64,000 nt of DNA from Vibrio sp. Hep-1b-8 (GCF_006124995.1 NZ_QEWN01000143.1:1-64000); one strand, 5' to 3'; shown: positions 8,107 through 18,193, counted from the stretch's first letter. The notes: generated from the letters alone by a model not told the origin. Made by a program: numbers and translations.

Positions 8107-8523
8107 TTACTCTTCGTCGTCGTCATCTTCATCAGGGTAAAGTGCGTCTTCACCTTCATAGTAAGTCCCCCAACCATCGTAGATGATGTCGTACTTCTCA
8201 GCGAGATGAACCAGTTTTTCAACTTGCGCGTCTATAGCTTCAGCATTTAACGCTGATTCCATTGTCGCATCGCAGCATAGTAGCTTGTTGCCATCTTCGT
8301 CTTCTGTTTCTTCTGCTTCAAGCACTTCAAAACCCATTTTGAACGCTTCAACAACAGCTTTTTCTAGGGTGTTGAAGTCTTCAGCAAATAGGTGGTGCTC
8401 AATTTCATACAGAGCATCTGGATCACTGCCATCTTCTAGCAGGGCTTGGATGATTCCGCGAGTCTCTTCCTTTTGAATCTCAATTAATTCTTCGACAGAT
8501 AGATATTCATCTTCGTGAGACAT
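8107..8523 (-). CDS. rraB: regulator of ribonuclease E activity B
   Basis: RraB binds RNase E and modulates degradosome composition and mRNA decay in the cytoplasm. The 138-residue product beginning [13 protein letters not shown] matches the enteric protein length. Shared blocks are [22 protein letters not shown] (about 28-49), [15 protein letters not shown] (about 53-67), [22 protein letters not shown], and YDGWGTYYE (about 116-124), with the characteristic acidic tail DEDDDDEE. An upstream in-frame start at 8547 adds eight residues not found in the family. Divergent from arcA across a 566-base gap. rng in the same window encodes an RNase E paralogue. Confidence 0.93.
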   Translation of the reverse strand: MSHEDEYLSVEELIEIQKEETRGIIQALLEDGSDPDALYEIEHHLFAEDFNTLEKAVVEAFKMGFEVLEAEETEDEDGNKLLCCDATMESALNAEAIDAQVEKLVHLAEKYDIIYDGWGTYYEGEDALYPDEDDDDEE

Positions 8524-9089
8524 ATTTCGTGCTCCAGATAGTGACAAAGTTGATCGTAATTAACAGCGACGAAATATCGCATGGATCCGAAAAAATTACT
8601 ACCCGGAATATGGCAGGATCCAGATCTTTCTGCTGTCAGCACATCGGGTTCAAGTAAGATCGACCTCACAAGATTGCAAATTAACAATTTTTTATCACTT
8701 AGTTGATTCAGAATTATCTATCTGTCGACGACTAAACTCAGCATTAAGTCCTTTATGCGTTTTTATGACCCCTTGCTGCATATCCACACTCCTATCCAGT
8801 TTGCATAAAAACATAGCCAATCAGATCCCATTTACGGAAATGTGAATAGCTATGCTTTGCAGGTCAAATAATCCGCATTTATACCAACTGAGGATAACGC
8901 ATAGCAACGCACTCTTTCTGCCTCCTACTCCAACCCTAACAACAAATTAAAACGCCAAAATTAAATGCAAACACAATATAAAAACCTAACAAATAAGTTT
9001 TACCAGGCATTTTAGACCAATTTCATAACTTGCATGTTTATAACAAACTTGTCATAAATACGCTCTGAAATTAAATGTAAGGATACAAA
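8524..9089. promoter_or_regulatory. rraB-arcA divergent intergenic region with candidate ARG boxes and arcA promoter
   Basis: A 566-base AT-rich gap with no credible gene. Two ARG-box-like sites are seen: TGCATAAAAACATA (8802-8815) and TGAATAGCTATGCT (8843-8856), the latter sharing ATAGCTATGC with the site before argR; their centres are 41 bases apart, about two 20-21-base spacings. A weak sigma-70 pair TTGCAT (9030-9035) and CATAAA (9053-9058), with 17-base spacing, precedes arcA, and a TAAGGA Shine-Dalgarno lies at about 9079-9084. All assignments are by eye. Confidence 0.4.
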
Positions 9090-10310
9090 ATGAGTAAGTT
9101 GTACGTAGGCTCAGAAGTTGGTCAATTAAGACGAGTACTGTTAAACCGTCCGGAACGAGCACTCACACACCTCACCCCATCAAACTGTCATGAACTACTA
9201 TTTGATGACGTTCTCGCTGTAGAAGCAGCAGGGGAAGAGCATGATAAATTTGCCCAAACGCTAACCTCTCAGGGAGTAGAAGTTCTACTACTACACGACT
9301 TACTTGTAGAAACCCTAGCTGTAGAAGAAGCTAAGATCTGGTTACTTAACACTCAAATTTCTGATTTCCGTTACGGTCCGACTTTTGCCAAGGACTTACG
9401 CAACTATCTTTCAGATATGGACAACGATCACTTAGCAACAGTACTGCTAGGTGGCTTAGCTTATTCAGAGCTTCCTATCCAGTCAGCCTCTATGCTGCCG
9501 CGTATGCATCGTCCGCTGGACTTTGTGATCGAACCTCTGCCAAACCACCTATTTACTCGTGATACCTCATGCTGGGTTTACGGTGGCGTTTCTCTTAACC
9601 CAATGATGAAACCAGCACGCCAACGTGAAACTAACCATTTGCGCGCGATTTATCGCTGGCACCCTGTGTTCGCAGGTCAGGACTTCATTAAATACTTTGG
9701 CGATGAAGATCTTCACTACGACAACGCGAACATTGAAGGTGGTGACGTTCTGGTTATTGGTAAAGGTGCGGTTCTGATTGGTATGTCTGAGCGAACGACT
9801 GCACAGGGCGTTGAAAACCTCGCAGCGAACCTGTTTAAGCATGGTCAGGCAAAAGAAGTGATCGCGATTGAACTGCCTAAGCACCGCTCTTGTATGCACC
9901 TTGATACAGTCATGACGCATATGGATATCGATACCTTCTCAGTCTACCCAGAGATCATGCGTAAGGATCTCAATACTTGGCGCCTGACACCAAAAGATCA
10001 CGGTGATATGAAGGTCGAAAAAGTGCCAAGCTTTATCCACGCTATTGAACAAGCTCTTGGGCTCGATTACCTGAAAATCATCACTACTGGTGGTGACAGT
10101 TACGAAGCGGAGCGTGAGCAGTGGAATGATGCCAACAACGTACTGACGGTCAAACCAGGGGTTGTGATCGGCTACGAACGCAATGTTTACACCAATGAGA
10201 AGTACGACAAAGCAGGCATCGAAGTTCTGACTATTCCGGGCAACGAGCTTGGTCGCGGACGTGGTGGTGCGCGTTGTATGAGTTGCCCTATCGAGCGTGA
10301 CGGGATCTAG
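9090..10310 (+). CDS. arcA: arginine deiminase
   Basis: Hydrolyses arginine to citrulline and ammonia, the first step of the arginine deiminase pathway, which gives ATP and neutralises acid. 406 residues, as expected. Motifs: N-terminal [12 protein letters not shown] (about 11-22); substrate-binding LFTRDTSCW (about 155-163, with the key Asp); [11 protein letters not shown] (about 214-224); [10 protein letters not shown] (about 271-280, catalytic His and Asp); and the catalytic Cys near the C-terminus in [13 protein letters not shown]. No arcB or arcC lies next to it in this window, so it is a stand-alone gene here. It is followed directly by a heptamer array and then a terminator. Likely ArgR-controlled (candidate boxes upstream). 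Confidence 0.97.
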   Translation: MSKLYVGSEVGQLRRVLLNRPERALTHLTPSNCHELLFDDVLAVEAAGEEHDKFAQTLTSQGVEVLLLHDLLVETLAVEEAKIWLLNTQISDFRYGPTFAKDLRNYLSDMDNDHLATVLLGGLAYSELPIQSASMLPRMHRPLDFVIEPLPNHLFTRDTSCWVYGGVSLNPMMKPARQRETNHLRAIYRWHPVFAGQDFIKYFGDEDLHYDNANIEGGDVLVIGKGAVLIGMSERTTAQGVENLAANLFKHGQAKEVIAIELPKHRSCMHLDTVMTHMDIDTFSVYPEIMRKDLNTWRLTPKDHGDMKVEKVPSFIHAIEQALGLDYLKIITTGGDSYEAEREQWNDANNVLTVKPGVVIGYERNVYTNEKYDKAGIEVLTIPGNELGRGRGGARCMSCPIERDGI

Positions 10311-10393
10311 TTCCGAGTTCCGAGTTCCGAGTTCCGAGTTCCGAGTTCCGAGTTCCGAGTTCCGAGTTCCGAGTTCCGAGTTCCGAGTTCCGA
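10311..10393 (+). repeat. about 12 tandem copies of TTCCGAG
   Basis: Eleven perfect copies of the heptamer TTCCGAG plus a partial twelfth (TTCCGA) begin at the first base after the arcA TAG stop, 83 bases without a single substitution. Perfect copies in head-to-tail order imply recent expansion by slippage. The unit is not a multiple of three and lies outside the coding sequence. It separates arcA from its terminator. Confidence 0.97.
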
Positions 10394-10399
10394 AAATTT

Positions 10400-10428
10400 A
10401 AAGGGTTGACACAAAGTGTCAACCCTTT
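10400..10428. terminator. bidirectional terminator between arcA and tldD
   Basis: A 13-bp perfect stem AAAGGGTTGACAC/GTGTCAACCCTTT with an AAA loop. Downstream sequence is T-rich on both strands (ACTTTTA on plus, AAATTTT on minus), so it can end both arcA and the mre-tldD operon. Confidence 0.85.
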
Positions 10429-10500
10429 ACTTTTACATTCAGGCAATTAACTCCTAAAAAAATATCACTGCCTTCAATTTTTGTCTCACTTACCACCGCT

Positions 10501-10551
10501 ACCTCTAGAAGGACGAAGTCCGCTCTAGGTACTCGAAGCAATGCGTACTCG
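10501..10551. repeat. possible interspersed palindromic element beside tldD
   Basis: An imperfect hairpin with core GGAC-GAA-GTCC, flanked by two CTCTAG copies (10503-10508, 10523-10528), is followed by two direct GTACTCG copies (10529-10535, 10545-10551). It ends 4 bases before the tldD stop. The density of short repeats suggests a small intergenic repeat element, but only one copy is in this window. Confidence 0.35.
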
Positions 10552-10555
10552 ATTT

Positions 10556-12001
10556 CTACTCCGTACCACCCACTGTAATTGAATCCAATTTCAATGTTGG
10601 CTGGCCAACACCGACAGGTACGCTTTGACCAGCTTTACCACAGATACCTACACCTCGGTCGATACTTAGGTCATTACCGACCATAGAGACTTGTTGCATC
10701 GCTTCGATACCTGAGCCGATAAGTGTCGCGCCTTTTACTGGACGAGTAATCTTACCGTCTTCAATCAAGTAGGCTTCTGAAGCAGAGAAAACAAACTTAC
10801 CAGACGTGATATCGACCTGACCACCGCCAAAGTTCGGTGCGTAAAGACCTTTCTTAACCGTTGAGATAATCTCTTCCGGAGTATGCTGACCCGGCAGCAT
10901 GTAAGTGTTGGTCATACGCGGCATTGGTAGGTGAGCGTACGATTCACGACGGCCATTACCGGTAGGATTCACCCCCATCAGACGCGCGTTAAGCTTGTCC
11001 TGCATATAGCCTTTTAGTACGCCATTTTCAATCAGTGTGTTGTATTGACCATTCACGCCTTCATCATCAACATTCAAAGAGCCACGTAAGTCTTTTAATG
11101 TGCCATCATCAACGATCGTACAAAGGTTTGATGTCACCTTTTCACCAATCTTGCCACTAAAGACCGAAGATTCTTTACGGTTGAAGTCACCTTCTAAACC
11201 ATGCCCTACCGCTTCATGGAGCAACACACCCGGCCAACCAGAGCCGAGCACAACTGGCATTGTTCCTGCTGGAGCTGCATCGGCTTCTAGATTAACGAGA
11301 GCCATGCGAATCGCTTCATCAGCATACTGATAAGCGACTTTTGCACCGTCAGTTTCAGTGAGGAAGAAGTCGTAGCCAAAACGACCACCACCGCCAGAGC
11401 TACCACGCTCGCGACGGTCACCTTTTTGGGCCAGAACGCTAATAGATAAACGTACAAGCGGACGAATATCCCCTGCATAAGTGCCATCGGTTGCCGCCAC
11501 CAGCATCTGCTCATGAACACCGCTGAGGCTCACAGAAACCTCTTTGATTAACGGTTCCTTAGTTCGAATATAAGCATCCAGCTCTTTCAACAACTGCGTT
11601 TTCTGCTCTTTTTCCCAACTTTCCAGTGGGTTTACAGCCGCATAATAATCTTGATTATCACTGCACGTAAATGCTTGTACACGGCCGCTCTGTCCTTGCT
11701 GAGCAATTCCGCGAGCAGCGATTGCACTCTGCTTAAGACCTTCCAAGTGAATTTGGTCAGAGTACGCAAAACCTGTCTTTTCTCCAGTTACTGCACGAAC
11801 GCCGACACCACGGTCAATATTGAACGAGCCATCTTTAATAATGCTATCTTCAAGAACAAGCGATTCATGCCAACTCGATTGAAAATAGATATCGGCATAA
11901 TCAATTTGGCGAGTTGCTATGCTCGACAATGTATCAGCAATATCTTGTTCGCTGAGCCCGGCGGTCTTTAACAACGCGTCTTCTACGTGATTTATGGTCA
12001 T
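10556..12001 (-). CDS. tldD: metalloprotease TldD
   Basis: TldD pairs with PmbA (TldE) to form a zinc-dependent protease that degrades unfolded peptides; in enterobacteria it also matures microcin B17 and affects CcdA. 481 residues. The zinc site [13 protein letters not shown] (about 262-274, HExxxH) is present, followed by [25 protein letters not shown] and [14 protein letters not shown], all typical. It is last in the mreB-to-tldD gene row, 9 bases from the upstream nitrilase gene. Its partner pmbA is at 49991-51334. Confidence 0.97.
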   Translation of the reverse strand: MTINHVEDALLKTAGLSEQDIADTLSSIATRQIDYADIYFQSSWHESLVLEDSIIKDGSFNIDRGVGVRAVTGEKTGFAYSDQIHLEGLKQSAIAARGIAQQGQSGRVQAFTCSDNQDYYAAVNPLESWEKEQKTQLLKELDAYIRTKEPLIKEVSVSLSGVHEQMLVAATDGTYAGDIRPLVRLSISVLAQKGDRRERGSSGGGGRFGYDFFLTETDGAKVAYQYADEAIRMALVNLEADAAPAGTMPVVLGSGWPGVLLHEAVGHGLEGDFNRKESSVFSGKIGEKVTSNLCTIVDDGTLKDLRGSLNVDDEGVNGQYNTLIENGVLKGYMQDKLNARLMGVNPTGNGRRESYAHLPMPRMTNTYMLPGQHTPEEIISTVKKGLYAPNFGGGQVDITSGKFVFSASEAYLIEDGKITRPVKGATLIGSGIEAMQQVSMVGNDLSIDRGVGICGKAGQSVPVGVGQPTLKLDSITVGGTE

Positions 12002-12010
12002 ACTTTGCTC

Positions 12011-12829
12011 TTAATGTTGTAACTGATTGCTGAATCGAGCATGCTGAGCTACTGGCATCGCTGCTCTTAATTCTTCTACTTGAGTTAGGTCGATATCGAC
12101 CAATAAATTATCGGCTTGATCAGAAAGGCTACTCATAACCTCTCCCCAAGGTGAAATAACCATCGAGTGGCCCCAAGTTTCACGTCCACACGGGTGTGTT
12201 CCGACTTGATTTACTGCGACTAGCCAAGATTGGGTTTCAATAGCACGTGCTCGTAGCAATATTTCCCAGTGTGCTTTCCCTGTTACTGCAGTAAAAGCCG
12301 CAGGAACAAAAATAAGGTTAGCTCCAGATCTAGCCAGTTCGCTGTATAAGGTTGGAAAACGAACATCATAGCAGATAGTCAACCCTAGGTGGGCAAACGG
12401 TGCTTGATAGGAGACAATTCGTTCTCCCGGCGTGAAGGTTTCTGACTCGCGGTAACGCTTGTGTCCATCGGCGACATCTACATCAAACATGTGTAGTTTG
12501 TCATAATCAGCAACTCGTATTCCGTTTGGATCAAACAGTAATGAGGTTGTTGTAACCCCCACATCACGCTTGATTGGCATGCTTCCAATCAACAGCCAAA
12601 CGTTATTGTCACGCGCTAACTGAGCAAGGAAGTGCTGGATAGTTCCTTCCCCTAATGGCTCCGCATGTTGGTGGTAGTCACTACGGCTACCAAACACCAG
12701 AGCGTTTTCCGGAGTGACTATCAATTTAGCCCCTGCACGCGCCAACTCACCCACCTGTTGTTGAATATAGGCCATATTCTGCTGTGGGTTAGGCCCTGAT
12801 GTCATTTGAATGAGTCCGACTCGTTCCAT
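12011..12829 (-). CDS. carbon-nitrogen hydrolase (nitrilase superfamily, Nit/YbeM-like)
   Basis: 272 residues from ATG at 12829. The Glu-Lys-Cys triad is visible: VTPENALVF (Glu about 40), DYDKLHMFDVD (Lys about 111) and LTICYDVRFPTLY (Cys about 150). The sequence around the Cys, CYDVRFP, and the HPCGRETWGHSMVISPWGEVM block are typical of the Nit1/Nit2/YbeM branch, whose best-known members are amidases that repair deaminated glutathione or act on omega-amides. It sits between yhdP and tldD with short spacing, so it is co-transcribed. The substrate is inferred only to the branch level. An upstream TTG at 12835 is an alternative start but is less likely. Confidence 0.92.
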   Translation of the reverse strand: MERVGLIQMTSGPNPQQNMAYIQQQVGELARAGAKLIVTPENALVFGSRSDYHQHAEPLGEGTIQHFLAQLARDNNVWLLIGSMPIKRDVGVTTTSLLFDPNGIRVADYDKLHMFDVDVADGHKRYRESETFTPGERIVSYQAPFAHLGLTICYDVRFPTLYSELARSGANLIFVPAAFTAVTGKAHWEILLRARAIETQSWLVAVNQVGTHPCGRETWGHSMVISPWGEVMSSLSDQADNLLVDIDLTQVEELRAAMPVAQHARFSNQLQH

Positions 12830-12841
12830 GAGCAAAAATCC

Positions 12842-15800
12842 TTACTTGATCGCTTCTCTTAGCGTTTCAGGGAGTTTAAATTCCCCTTTACTACGTGACA
12901 ATTCTTTAACTATAGGGGCGTCTAACGGGCCTTTTACCTCATAGTTAACCTGAGTAAATACTTCGACCACAGGAGAGATAACTGTCGTAATCGCCAAGAC
13001 ATAAAGTGCTGTTTGCGGTGTGACCGCGAAGGCAGTTAACACCGGAATACCGGAGGTAATGTCAGGAGTGAAATTCACCTCAGCATCCACGGTTCTAGTA
13101 TTGAGGTTAGCGAGGCCTTTAATCGTCATCTCACCCGCTACCGCATCCATCTTGATATCGTTTGTTAAGAACACACCGTTACGGATAGAACCACTGCCCG
13201 TGATGGAGTTAAATGCCATACCTTTGTCAAAAACATCACTAAAGTCGAGCTGCATTTTACGAATGATCGAATCAAGACTGAACAAGCCCAATAAACGCGC
13301 GGCACCACTGACATCGGAAATCGTGCCTTTACCCAGTTTGGTGTTAACTTCACCTTTGAGGGTATCAATTTTACCTGACCAAGGAGAACCATCCCACTCG
13401 ACCTTAGCATTGAGCTCAAACGGTGCCTTTTGGATGCCTGAAGAGATACCAAATCGCTCCATAACATCACTGTTGTTTTCACCAGACATCGACACATCGA
13501 AACGAGTATGGCTTAGGGTATCGTTCAACTGCCACCATCCTTTCATGTCGACCTTATTGCTGCCGCTTTCGAAAGTCAGCTTCTTCCACTCCAACTTCTC
13601 GCCCTGTCGCTGCAAATCGAGGTGAGTCTTACCGACTTTATACCCTTGGAGCCAAAAATCATTGATGGCGAGAGTGATATTCGGTACTTGCTGGTGGAAG
13701 GTTCGATCAAAATGGCTGATCAACGGCGCTTGCTGAGCGTCACTGTCAAACATGGTTTTATCTTTGTACTCGGCAGAATCCAATTTAGGAACGTAAACAT
13801 GCAGACGCTGGAGTGAAACCGATAAGTCATACGGCTCAAGATAAGATGCTTCACCTTTTGCCTCCTGACTATCTAAACTCATGTACCAACCAAGCCCTTT
13901 TCTCTTCGCCGAGAAATCGACATCGTTCCACTCAATACCCGCTAAAGTCAGCTCCTTGGCATCAATATCAATTCTAGCGGGTAGGGGAATTTGGGGCGTA
14001 TTCATCTGTGCCAACACGGCTTCTGAAGGCCCTTGCTCACTCGCCAGTCGATCAATCCATTGGTCGAGATCTAGCTTGTTAAGCCTGATCTGAGCCTGAT
14101 GTCCAGCAACCGGACTAATTTTGAAGCTACCTTTGCCTAAAACAAGATTCGTATCGGTCAACACAGGCGTGTCTGGTCGAATATCAATTTCGGCTTGATA
14201 TTTAAAGTTTGGCAATTGTACACGAGCCGTAATGCTTTCTTGGTTACCCGACGCTTGTAGTCGTCCTTTGCCTGCCATTCCGCTTGCTTTCGCTAAAGGC
14301 GCGGGAAAATGACTGGTAATCGATTTTAGATCGGCTTCAGTATCTATCTGATAAGTGAAACCAATGTCATTAAGCTGAATGTCGATATCCATCTGCCAAG
14401 GCGCATGACCTTCCAGAGGATCAAGCCAGCGGTTGCCAAGATAAGGAGTCAGAGGTTCTACATCCCAGTCACCAACCACATTAATCGCTACACCATACCC
14501 TTGAGCAATGTTCTCCCCACGAAAATCAATTGAAACGGGCTGAGTGAGTATATCGGCGGATAAACCAGCAGCACTGACAACATCGTTGTCAAATTCTACC
14601 CTTCCCGAAACCGCTTCTAATGTCATCGGTGGTGATTCAATGGTGACGTAATTTTCGGCAAGCTCGGCGTATCCCCAAGCTCTTGCTTCCTTATCGGCAC
14701 TAAACGGGATATTAAGCTGGAAACTGGATTCCACTTTGCCATCAACCTGAATCGCTGTTAACGCTGCGCCAACTGAATCCACTAGCGGAGATGCCGTCAT
14801 ATAATCTCTGACCGCATTCCCTTGTGCGATAGCCTGTGCTTCGATCTCTATATGCCCACCTTCGGCTAATTCTGGAATACGACCAGTAATGCGTTTGGCC
14901 GTCACATCCATCAGGGTTGCACTTCGTGAATCTAGGTACATTGCGTCGTTTTGAAACAACAGATCAAGCTGAAGATCGGTAATTGGTGGCCACGCCGTAT
15001 CAAAACTGAATTTTGCTTGTTTGAGTCCTACCCAAGCCTGAAACATACCGTCATTATTTTTATACGGGAAGTCAGCAAGCTCCCCATACCATAGCAACTT
15101 CGCCGCATTGACTTTACCACCTTGGATGGCGGTGCTGAGATAGTCTGTAAGTTCATATCCCAATGCTAATGTAGGCAAATAACGCCAGGTTTCACCCGCA
15201 TTGAAAAGATTGGCCTCAGCATAGAAGGAAAGAAACGGGCTTTTGTTATCTGGAAAATCAAGACGAAACGCGCCAAGAACTTGTAAATCAGGCGTCGCCG
15301 CAGTGACTTTATCTGCCCATAGACGCCACCCCGTGTCGTCTTTTTGCCATACAATATCAACCTGTCCTTGCTTGATATTTAACGGGGCTTGAAACACTTC
15401 ACCATAAGGTAAAACATCGTCGATTAAGTTAACGCTCGCCTTAGCTTGAGTTGGGGTACCAGAAATCGATGCCGACAGATGGTGAATACCCGGCAGCAAC
15501 TCCCATTGTGACATGGTGCCTTGAGATAGCTGTGCCGAATACTTCAGCGAATCTATTGATTCCCCCATAGACACTCGCACATCTTCAATTAAACCACCCA
15601 AAGATAACTTCTGAAGTAACTCTGTGGTGGTTTTAGAGTCCGGCGCGAGTTTAACTAATGGGGTAATAGCCGAAATATCCAGTTGAGATACGTTCAATCG
15701 CCACTGATCAGGTTGCCAGTCAAAGGCTGCATCAAGCACAGGCCACTGCTTGTCATCTGTACTCAGATTGAGTGAGTGAGCATTAACTTGCCAACCATCT

Positions 15801-16714
15801 GACTTAGGTTCTAACTCAAGAACTCCAGATTCAATCCACAGCTCATGCCGTTGCCCTTCCTTCCAACTTAATTCAGAAGATTCCAGTTCAACATAGGCAT
15901 TGAGTGGTTGGCTTCGTTCCAACGTTAACCAGCTACTAAAACTCAGTTGGCCTTTTTCAATACCCGTTTCAGTCTTAAGATACTTTGTTAACCAAGGCGT
16001 CACTAAGACGTTTTGAGCAGATACATAGAACTCACCACTCACATCAATCAGCGAGCCAAAATCAACAAAATCGGCTCTAACTTGCGCAGAATTGAGTTCA
16101 CTATTAGCCAAACTGATTTCGCCATCCGCTAAGTGCTGACGGCCACTGTTTTGCCATTTCAGTTTAGCGATCGCTAGCGTGCGAGGCGTTCCATCAATAC
16201 CGAGAAAATCAATTTTCGATTGAGTTAGAGAGAAACTGTCGAGCTGGCGTAGAAGGAGTTTGTCTAGCTGCTCCAATACCCCTTTCTGCTCGCCTTGAGG
16301 CTTCAATTCCGGCGATTGCTCAGTATTCGCCCACTCAACCGATGTGATATCAAGATTAAGTTGATAGATTTTGAGCTCAGCAACGACTGGCTCTCTCTGA
16401 ATCAGTGACTGGAATAGATCCAGTTCAACTTCAACAGTATCTGCTGAAAAATGAATACCACTGCTCTCAGGCGTATTGGCCTTGACCCCTTTCAGGGATA
16501 TCGAAGGGTGCGAGTTTCGCCAAAAACCATGTAAATCAGACACTTCGAAATCAAGTCCTGAGCCCTGATTGATCCAAGCCTGAATTTGCGGTTGGAAATG
16601 GTTGAGTTGAGGTAAGGTTATACGCAGCACTGTAACGGTAATCGCTAAAAACACTAATACCGTTACAGTGAACCAAAGCAATATTCTAAGCAGGCGAGTG
16701 GTAGTTGAGCTCAC
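12842..16714 (-). CDS. yhdP: YhdP family AsmA-like envelope protein
   Basis: A very long (about 1290 residues) AsmA-like protein with one N-terminal membrane anchor (RLLRILLWFTVTVLVFLAITVTV, shown in part; about 8-30) and a long periplasmic beta-rich body. The DUF3971 region occupies the first two thirds and the AsmA-like C-terminal domain the end (FAVTPQTALYVLAITTV near residue 1235). YhdP homologues act with TamB and YdbH in phospholipid transport to the outer membrane. The GTG at 16714 follows AAGG with 6-base spacing and is preferred over a TTG at 16720. It lies directly after rng. tamB, a functional partner, is at 59181. Confidence 0.95.
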   Translation of the reverse strand: MSSTTTRLLRILLWFTVTVLVFLAITVTVLRITLPQLNHFQPQIQAWINQGSGLDFEVSDLHGFWRNSHPSISLKGVKANTPESSGIHFSADTVEVELDLFQSLIQREPVVAELKIYQLNLDITSVEWANTEQSPELKPQGEQKGVLEQLDKLLLRQLDSFSLTQSKIDFLGIDGTPRTLAIAKLKWQNSGRQHLADGEISLANSELNSAQVRADFVDFGSLIDVSGEFYVSAQNVLVTPWLTKYLKTETGIEKGQLSFSSWLTLERSQPLNAYVELESSELSWKEGQRHELWIESGVLELEPKSDGWQVNAHSLNLSTDDKQWPVLDAAFDWQPDQWRLNVSQLDISAITPLVKLAPDSKTTTELLQKLSLGGLIEDVRVSMGESIDSLKYSAQLSQGTMSQWELLPGIHHLSASISGTPTQAKASVNLIDDVLPYGEVFQAPLNIKQGQVDIVWQKDDTGWRLWADKVTAATPDLQVLGAFRLDFPDNKSPFLSFYAEANLFNAGETWRYLPTLALGYELTDYLSTAIQGGKVNAAKLLWYGELADFPYKNNDGMFQAWVGLKQAKFSFDTAWPPITDLQLDLLFQNDAMYLDSRSATLMDVTAKRITGRIPELAEGGHIEIEAQAIAQGNAVRDYMTASPLVDSVGAALTAIQVDGKVESSFQLNIPFSADKEARAWGYAELAENYVTIESPPMTLEAVSGRVEFDNDVVSAAGLSADILTQPVSIDFRGENIAQGYGVAINVVGDWDVEPLTPYLGNRWLDPLEGHAPWQMDIDIQLNDIGFTYQIDTEADLKSITSHFPAPLAKASGMAGKGRLQASGNQESITARVQLPNFKYQAEIDIRPDTPVLTDTNLVLGKGSFKISPVAGHQAQIRLNKLDLDQWIDRLASEQGPSEAVLAQMNTPQIPLPARIDIDAKELTLAGIEWNDVDFSAKRKGLGWYMSLDSQEAKGEASYLEPYDLSVSLQRLHVYVPKLDSAEYKDKTMFDSDAQQAPLISHFDRTFHQQVPNITLAINDFWLQGYKVGKTHLDLQRQGEKLEWKKLTFESGSNKVDMKGWWQLNDTLSHTRFDVSMSGENNSDVMERFGISSGIQKAPFELNAKVEWDGSPWSGKIDTLKGEVNTKLGKGTISDVSGAARLLGLFSLDSIIRKMQLDFSDVFDKGMAFNSITGSGSIRNGVFLTNDIKMDAVAGEMTIKGLANLNTRTVDAEVNFTPDITSGIPVLTAFAVTPQTALYVLAITTVISPVVEVFTQVNYEVKGPLDAPIVKELSRSKGEFKLPETLREAIK

Positions 16715-16723
16715 AAACAACCT

Positions 16724-18193
16724 TTACATCATTACGACATCGAATTGTTCTTGAATGTACAAAGGTTCTGCCTGAATTTTTACTTCTTTACCAATAAAGA
16801 CTTCAAGCTCTGCCAATGCGTGAGACTCATCACCATGTAAGGTATCTGCAACGGCTGGGGATGCGTAGACAACAAACTTATCCGCATCGTAAGCACGATT
16901 GACGCGAGTAATTTCACGTAGGATCTCATAACATACAGACTCAACAGTTTTAACGCTGCCACGACCTTCACACGTAGGGCACGAAGAACACAAGATGTGC
17001 TCAATGCTTTCGCGAGTACGCTTACGGGTCATTTCAACCAATCCAAGCTGAGTAAAACCATTGATATTGGTTTTGACACGATCTTTGTTTAGCGCGGCTT
17101 CCAAAGATGTAAGAACACGGTTGCGATGCTCATCTGACGCCATATCGATGAAATCGATAATAATAATCCCGCCAAGATTACGTAATCTAAGTTGACGCGC
17201 AATCGCCTGAGTCGCTTCGATATTGGTGTTGAAAATCGTCTCTTCGAGATTGCGTCGCCCAACGAACGCACCCGTGTTGATATCCACCGTTGTCATGGCT
17301 TCAGTTTGATCAATGATCAGATAACCACCTGATTTTAAATCCACTTTACGCTCAAGAGAGCGTTGAATTTCATTCTCGGTGTCATACATATCAAAGATGG
17401 GTTTGTCGCCTTCGTACAGCTCTAGCTTTTCGGTTAATTCAGGGACATATTCCGAAGTGAACTCTTTGAGATTCTCGAATTCTATACGGGAGTCGACCAA
17501 GATTTTGTTAAGCTCAGTGCCGACAAAATCACGTAAGATACGTTGAGAAAGACCAAGTTCGCCATAGAGCGTCGAACGTGTTTTGTACTTACTGCGACGT
17601 TCCATGACTTTTGACCATAGACGCTTCAGGAAAGCTGCATCTTGGGAGAGCTCTTTTTCATCCGCACCTTCAGCCGCCGTACGAATGATAAAACCGCCGT
17701 TTTCATCACAGTAGTGACCGACCACTTTTTTCAGTCGATTGCGTTCTTCTTCACTCTCAATTCGCTGCGATACTCCAACATGGCTCGCCCCAGGCATAAA
17801 GACTAGGTAACGCGACGGCAGAGTAATGTCGGTCGTTAGGCGAGCACCTTTTGTCCCGAGAGGATCTTTTACCACTTGAACGACAATGTCCTGACCTTGG
17901 CGTACCAATTCAGAAATATCACGAACCTGAAACTGCTGCTTCTCATTTTCAGCAACGCACTCAGTATGTGGTACGATATCCGAAGCATGAAGAAAGGCCG
18001 CTTTCTCTAAGCCGATATCAACAAATGCAGCCTGCATGCCCGGTAGGACTCGGCTCACTTTGCCTTTATAGATGTTTCCGACAATTCCGCGTTTTGCTTC
18101 ACGTTCAACATGGATTTCTTGTAGGGTTCCCCCTTCAATCATGGCCACTCGAGTTTCACTCGGGGTCACGTTGATAAGCAACTCTGCACTCAT
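16724..18193 (-). CDS. rng: ribonuclease G
   Basis: Single-strand endoribonuclease of the RNase E/G family, acting on 16S rRNA 5' maturation and mRNA decay. 489 residues, without the long C-terminal scaffold of RNase E. An N-terminal S1 domain is seen (GNIYKGKVSRVLPGMQAAFVD, shown in part; about 38-58). The Mg-binding Asp residues lie in TTVDINTGAF (about 303) and IIIDFIDM (about 346), and the Zn-link CPTCEGRG lies at about 405. It is between maf and yhdP in the same direction, the usual gammaproteobacterial mre-maf-rng-yhdP order. Confidence 0.97.
   Translation of the reverse strand: MSAELLINVTPSETRVAMIEGGTLQEIHVEREAKRGIVGNIYKGKVSRVLPGMQAAFVDIGLEKAAFLHASDIVPHTECVAENEKQQFQVRDISELVRQGQDIVVQVVKDPLGTKGARLTTDITLPSRYLVFMPGASHVGVSQRIESEEERNRLKKVVGHYCDENGGFIIRTAAEGADEKELSQDAAFLKRLWSKVMERRSKYKTRSTLYGELGLSQRILRDFVGTELNKILVDSRIEFENLKEFTSEYVPELTEKLELYEGDKPIFDMYDTENEIQRSLERKVDLKSGGYLIIDQTEAMTTVDINTGAFVGRRNLEETIFNTNIEATQAIARQLRLRNLGGIIIIDFIDMASDEHRNRVLTSLEAALNKDRVKTNINGFTQLGLVEMTRKRTRESIEHILCSSCPTCEGRGSVKTVESVCYEILREITRVNRAYDADKFVVYASPAVADTLHGDESHALAELEVFIGKEVKIQAEPLYIQEQFDVVMM

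Noticed and set aside
8484-8687. 67-codon minus-strand ORF in the rraB-arcA gap
   Set aside because: Overlaps the rraB start in another frame, lacks a ribosome binding site and resembles no family.
10311-10393. CRISPR array
   Set aside because: The repeat unit is 7 bases with no spacers and no cas genes are nearby.
10403-10412. TTGACA as a -35 promoter element
   Set aside because: It lies inside the perfect stem of the arcA/tldD terminator and has no -10 at proper spacing.
13020-13625. 201-codon plus-strand ORF inside yhdP
   Set aside because: Antisense shadow of a conserved long gene; no Shine-Dalgarno and low-complexity Ser/Leu-rich product.
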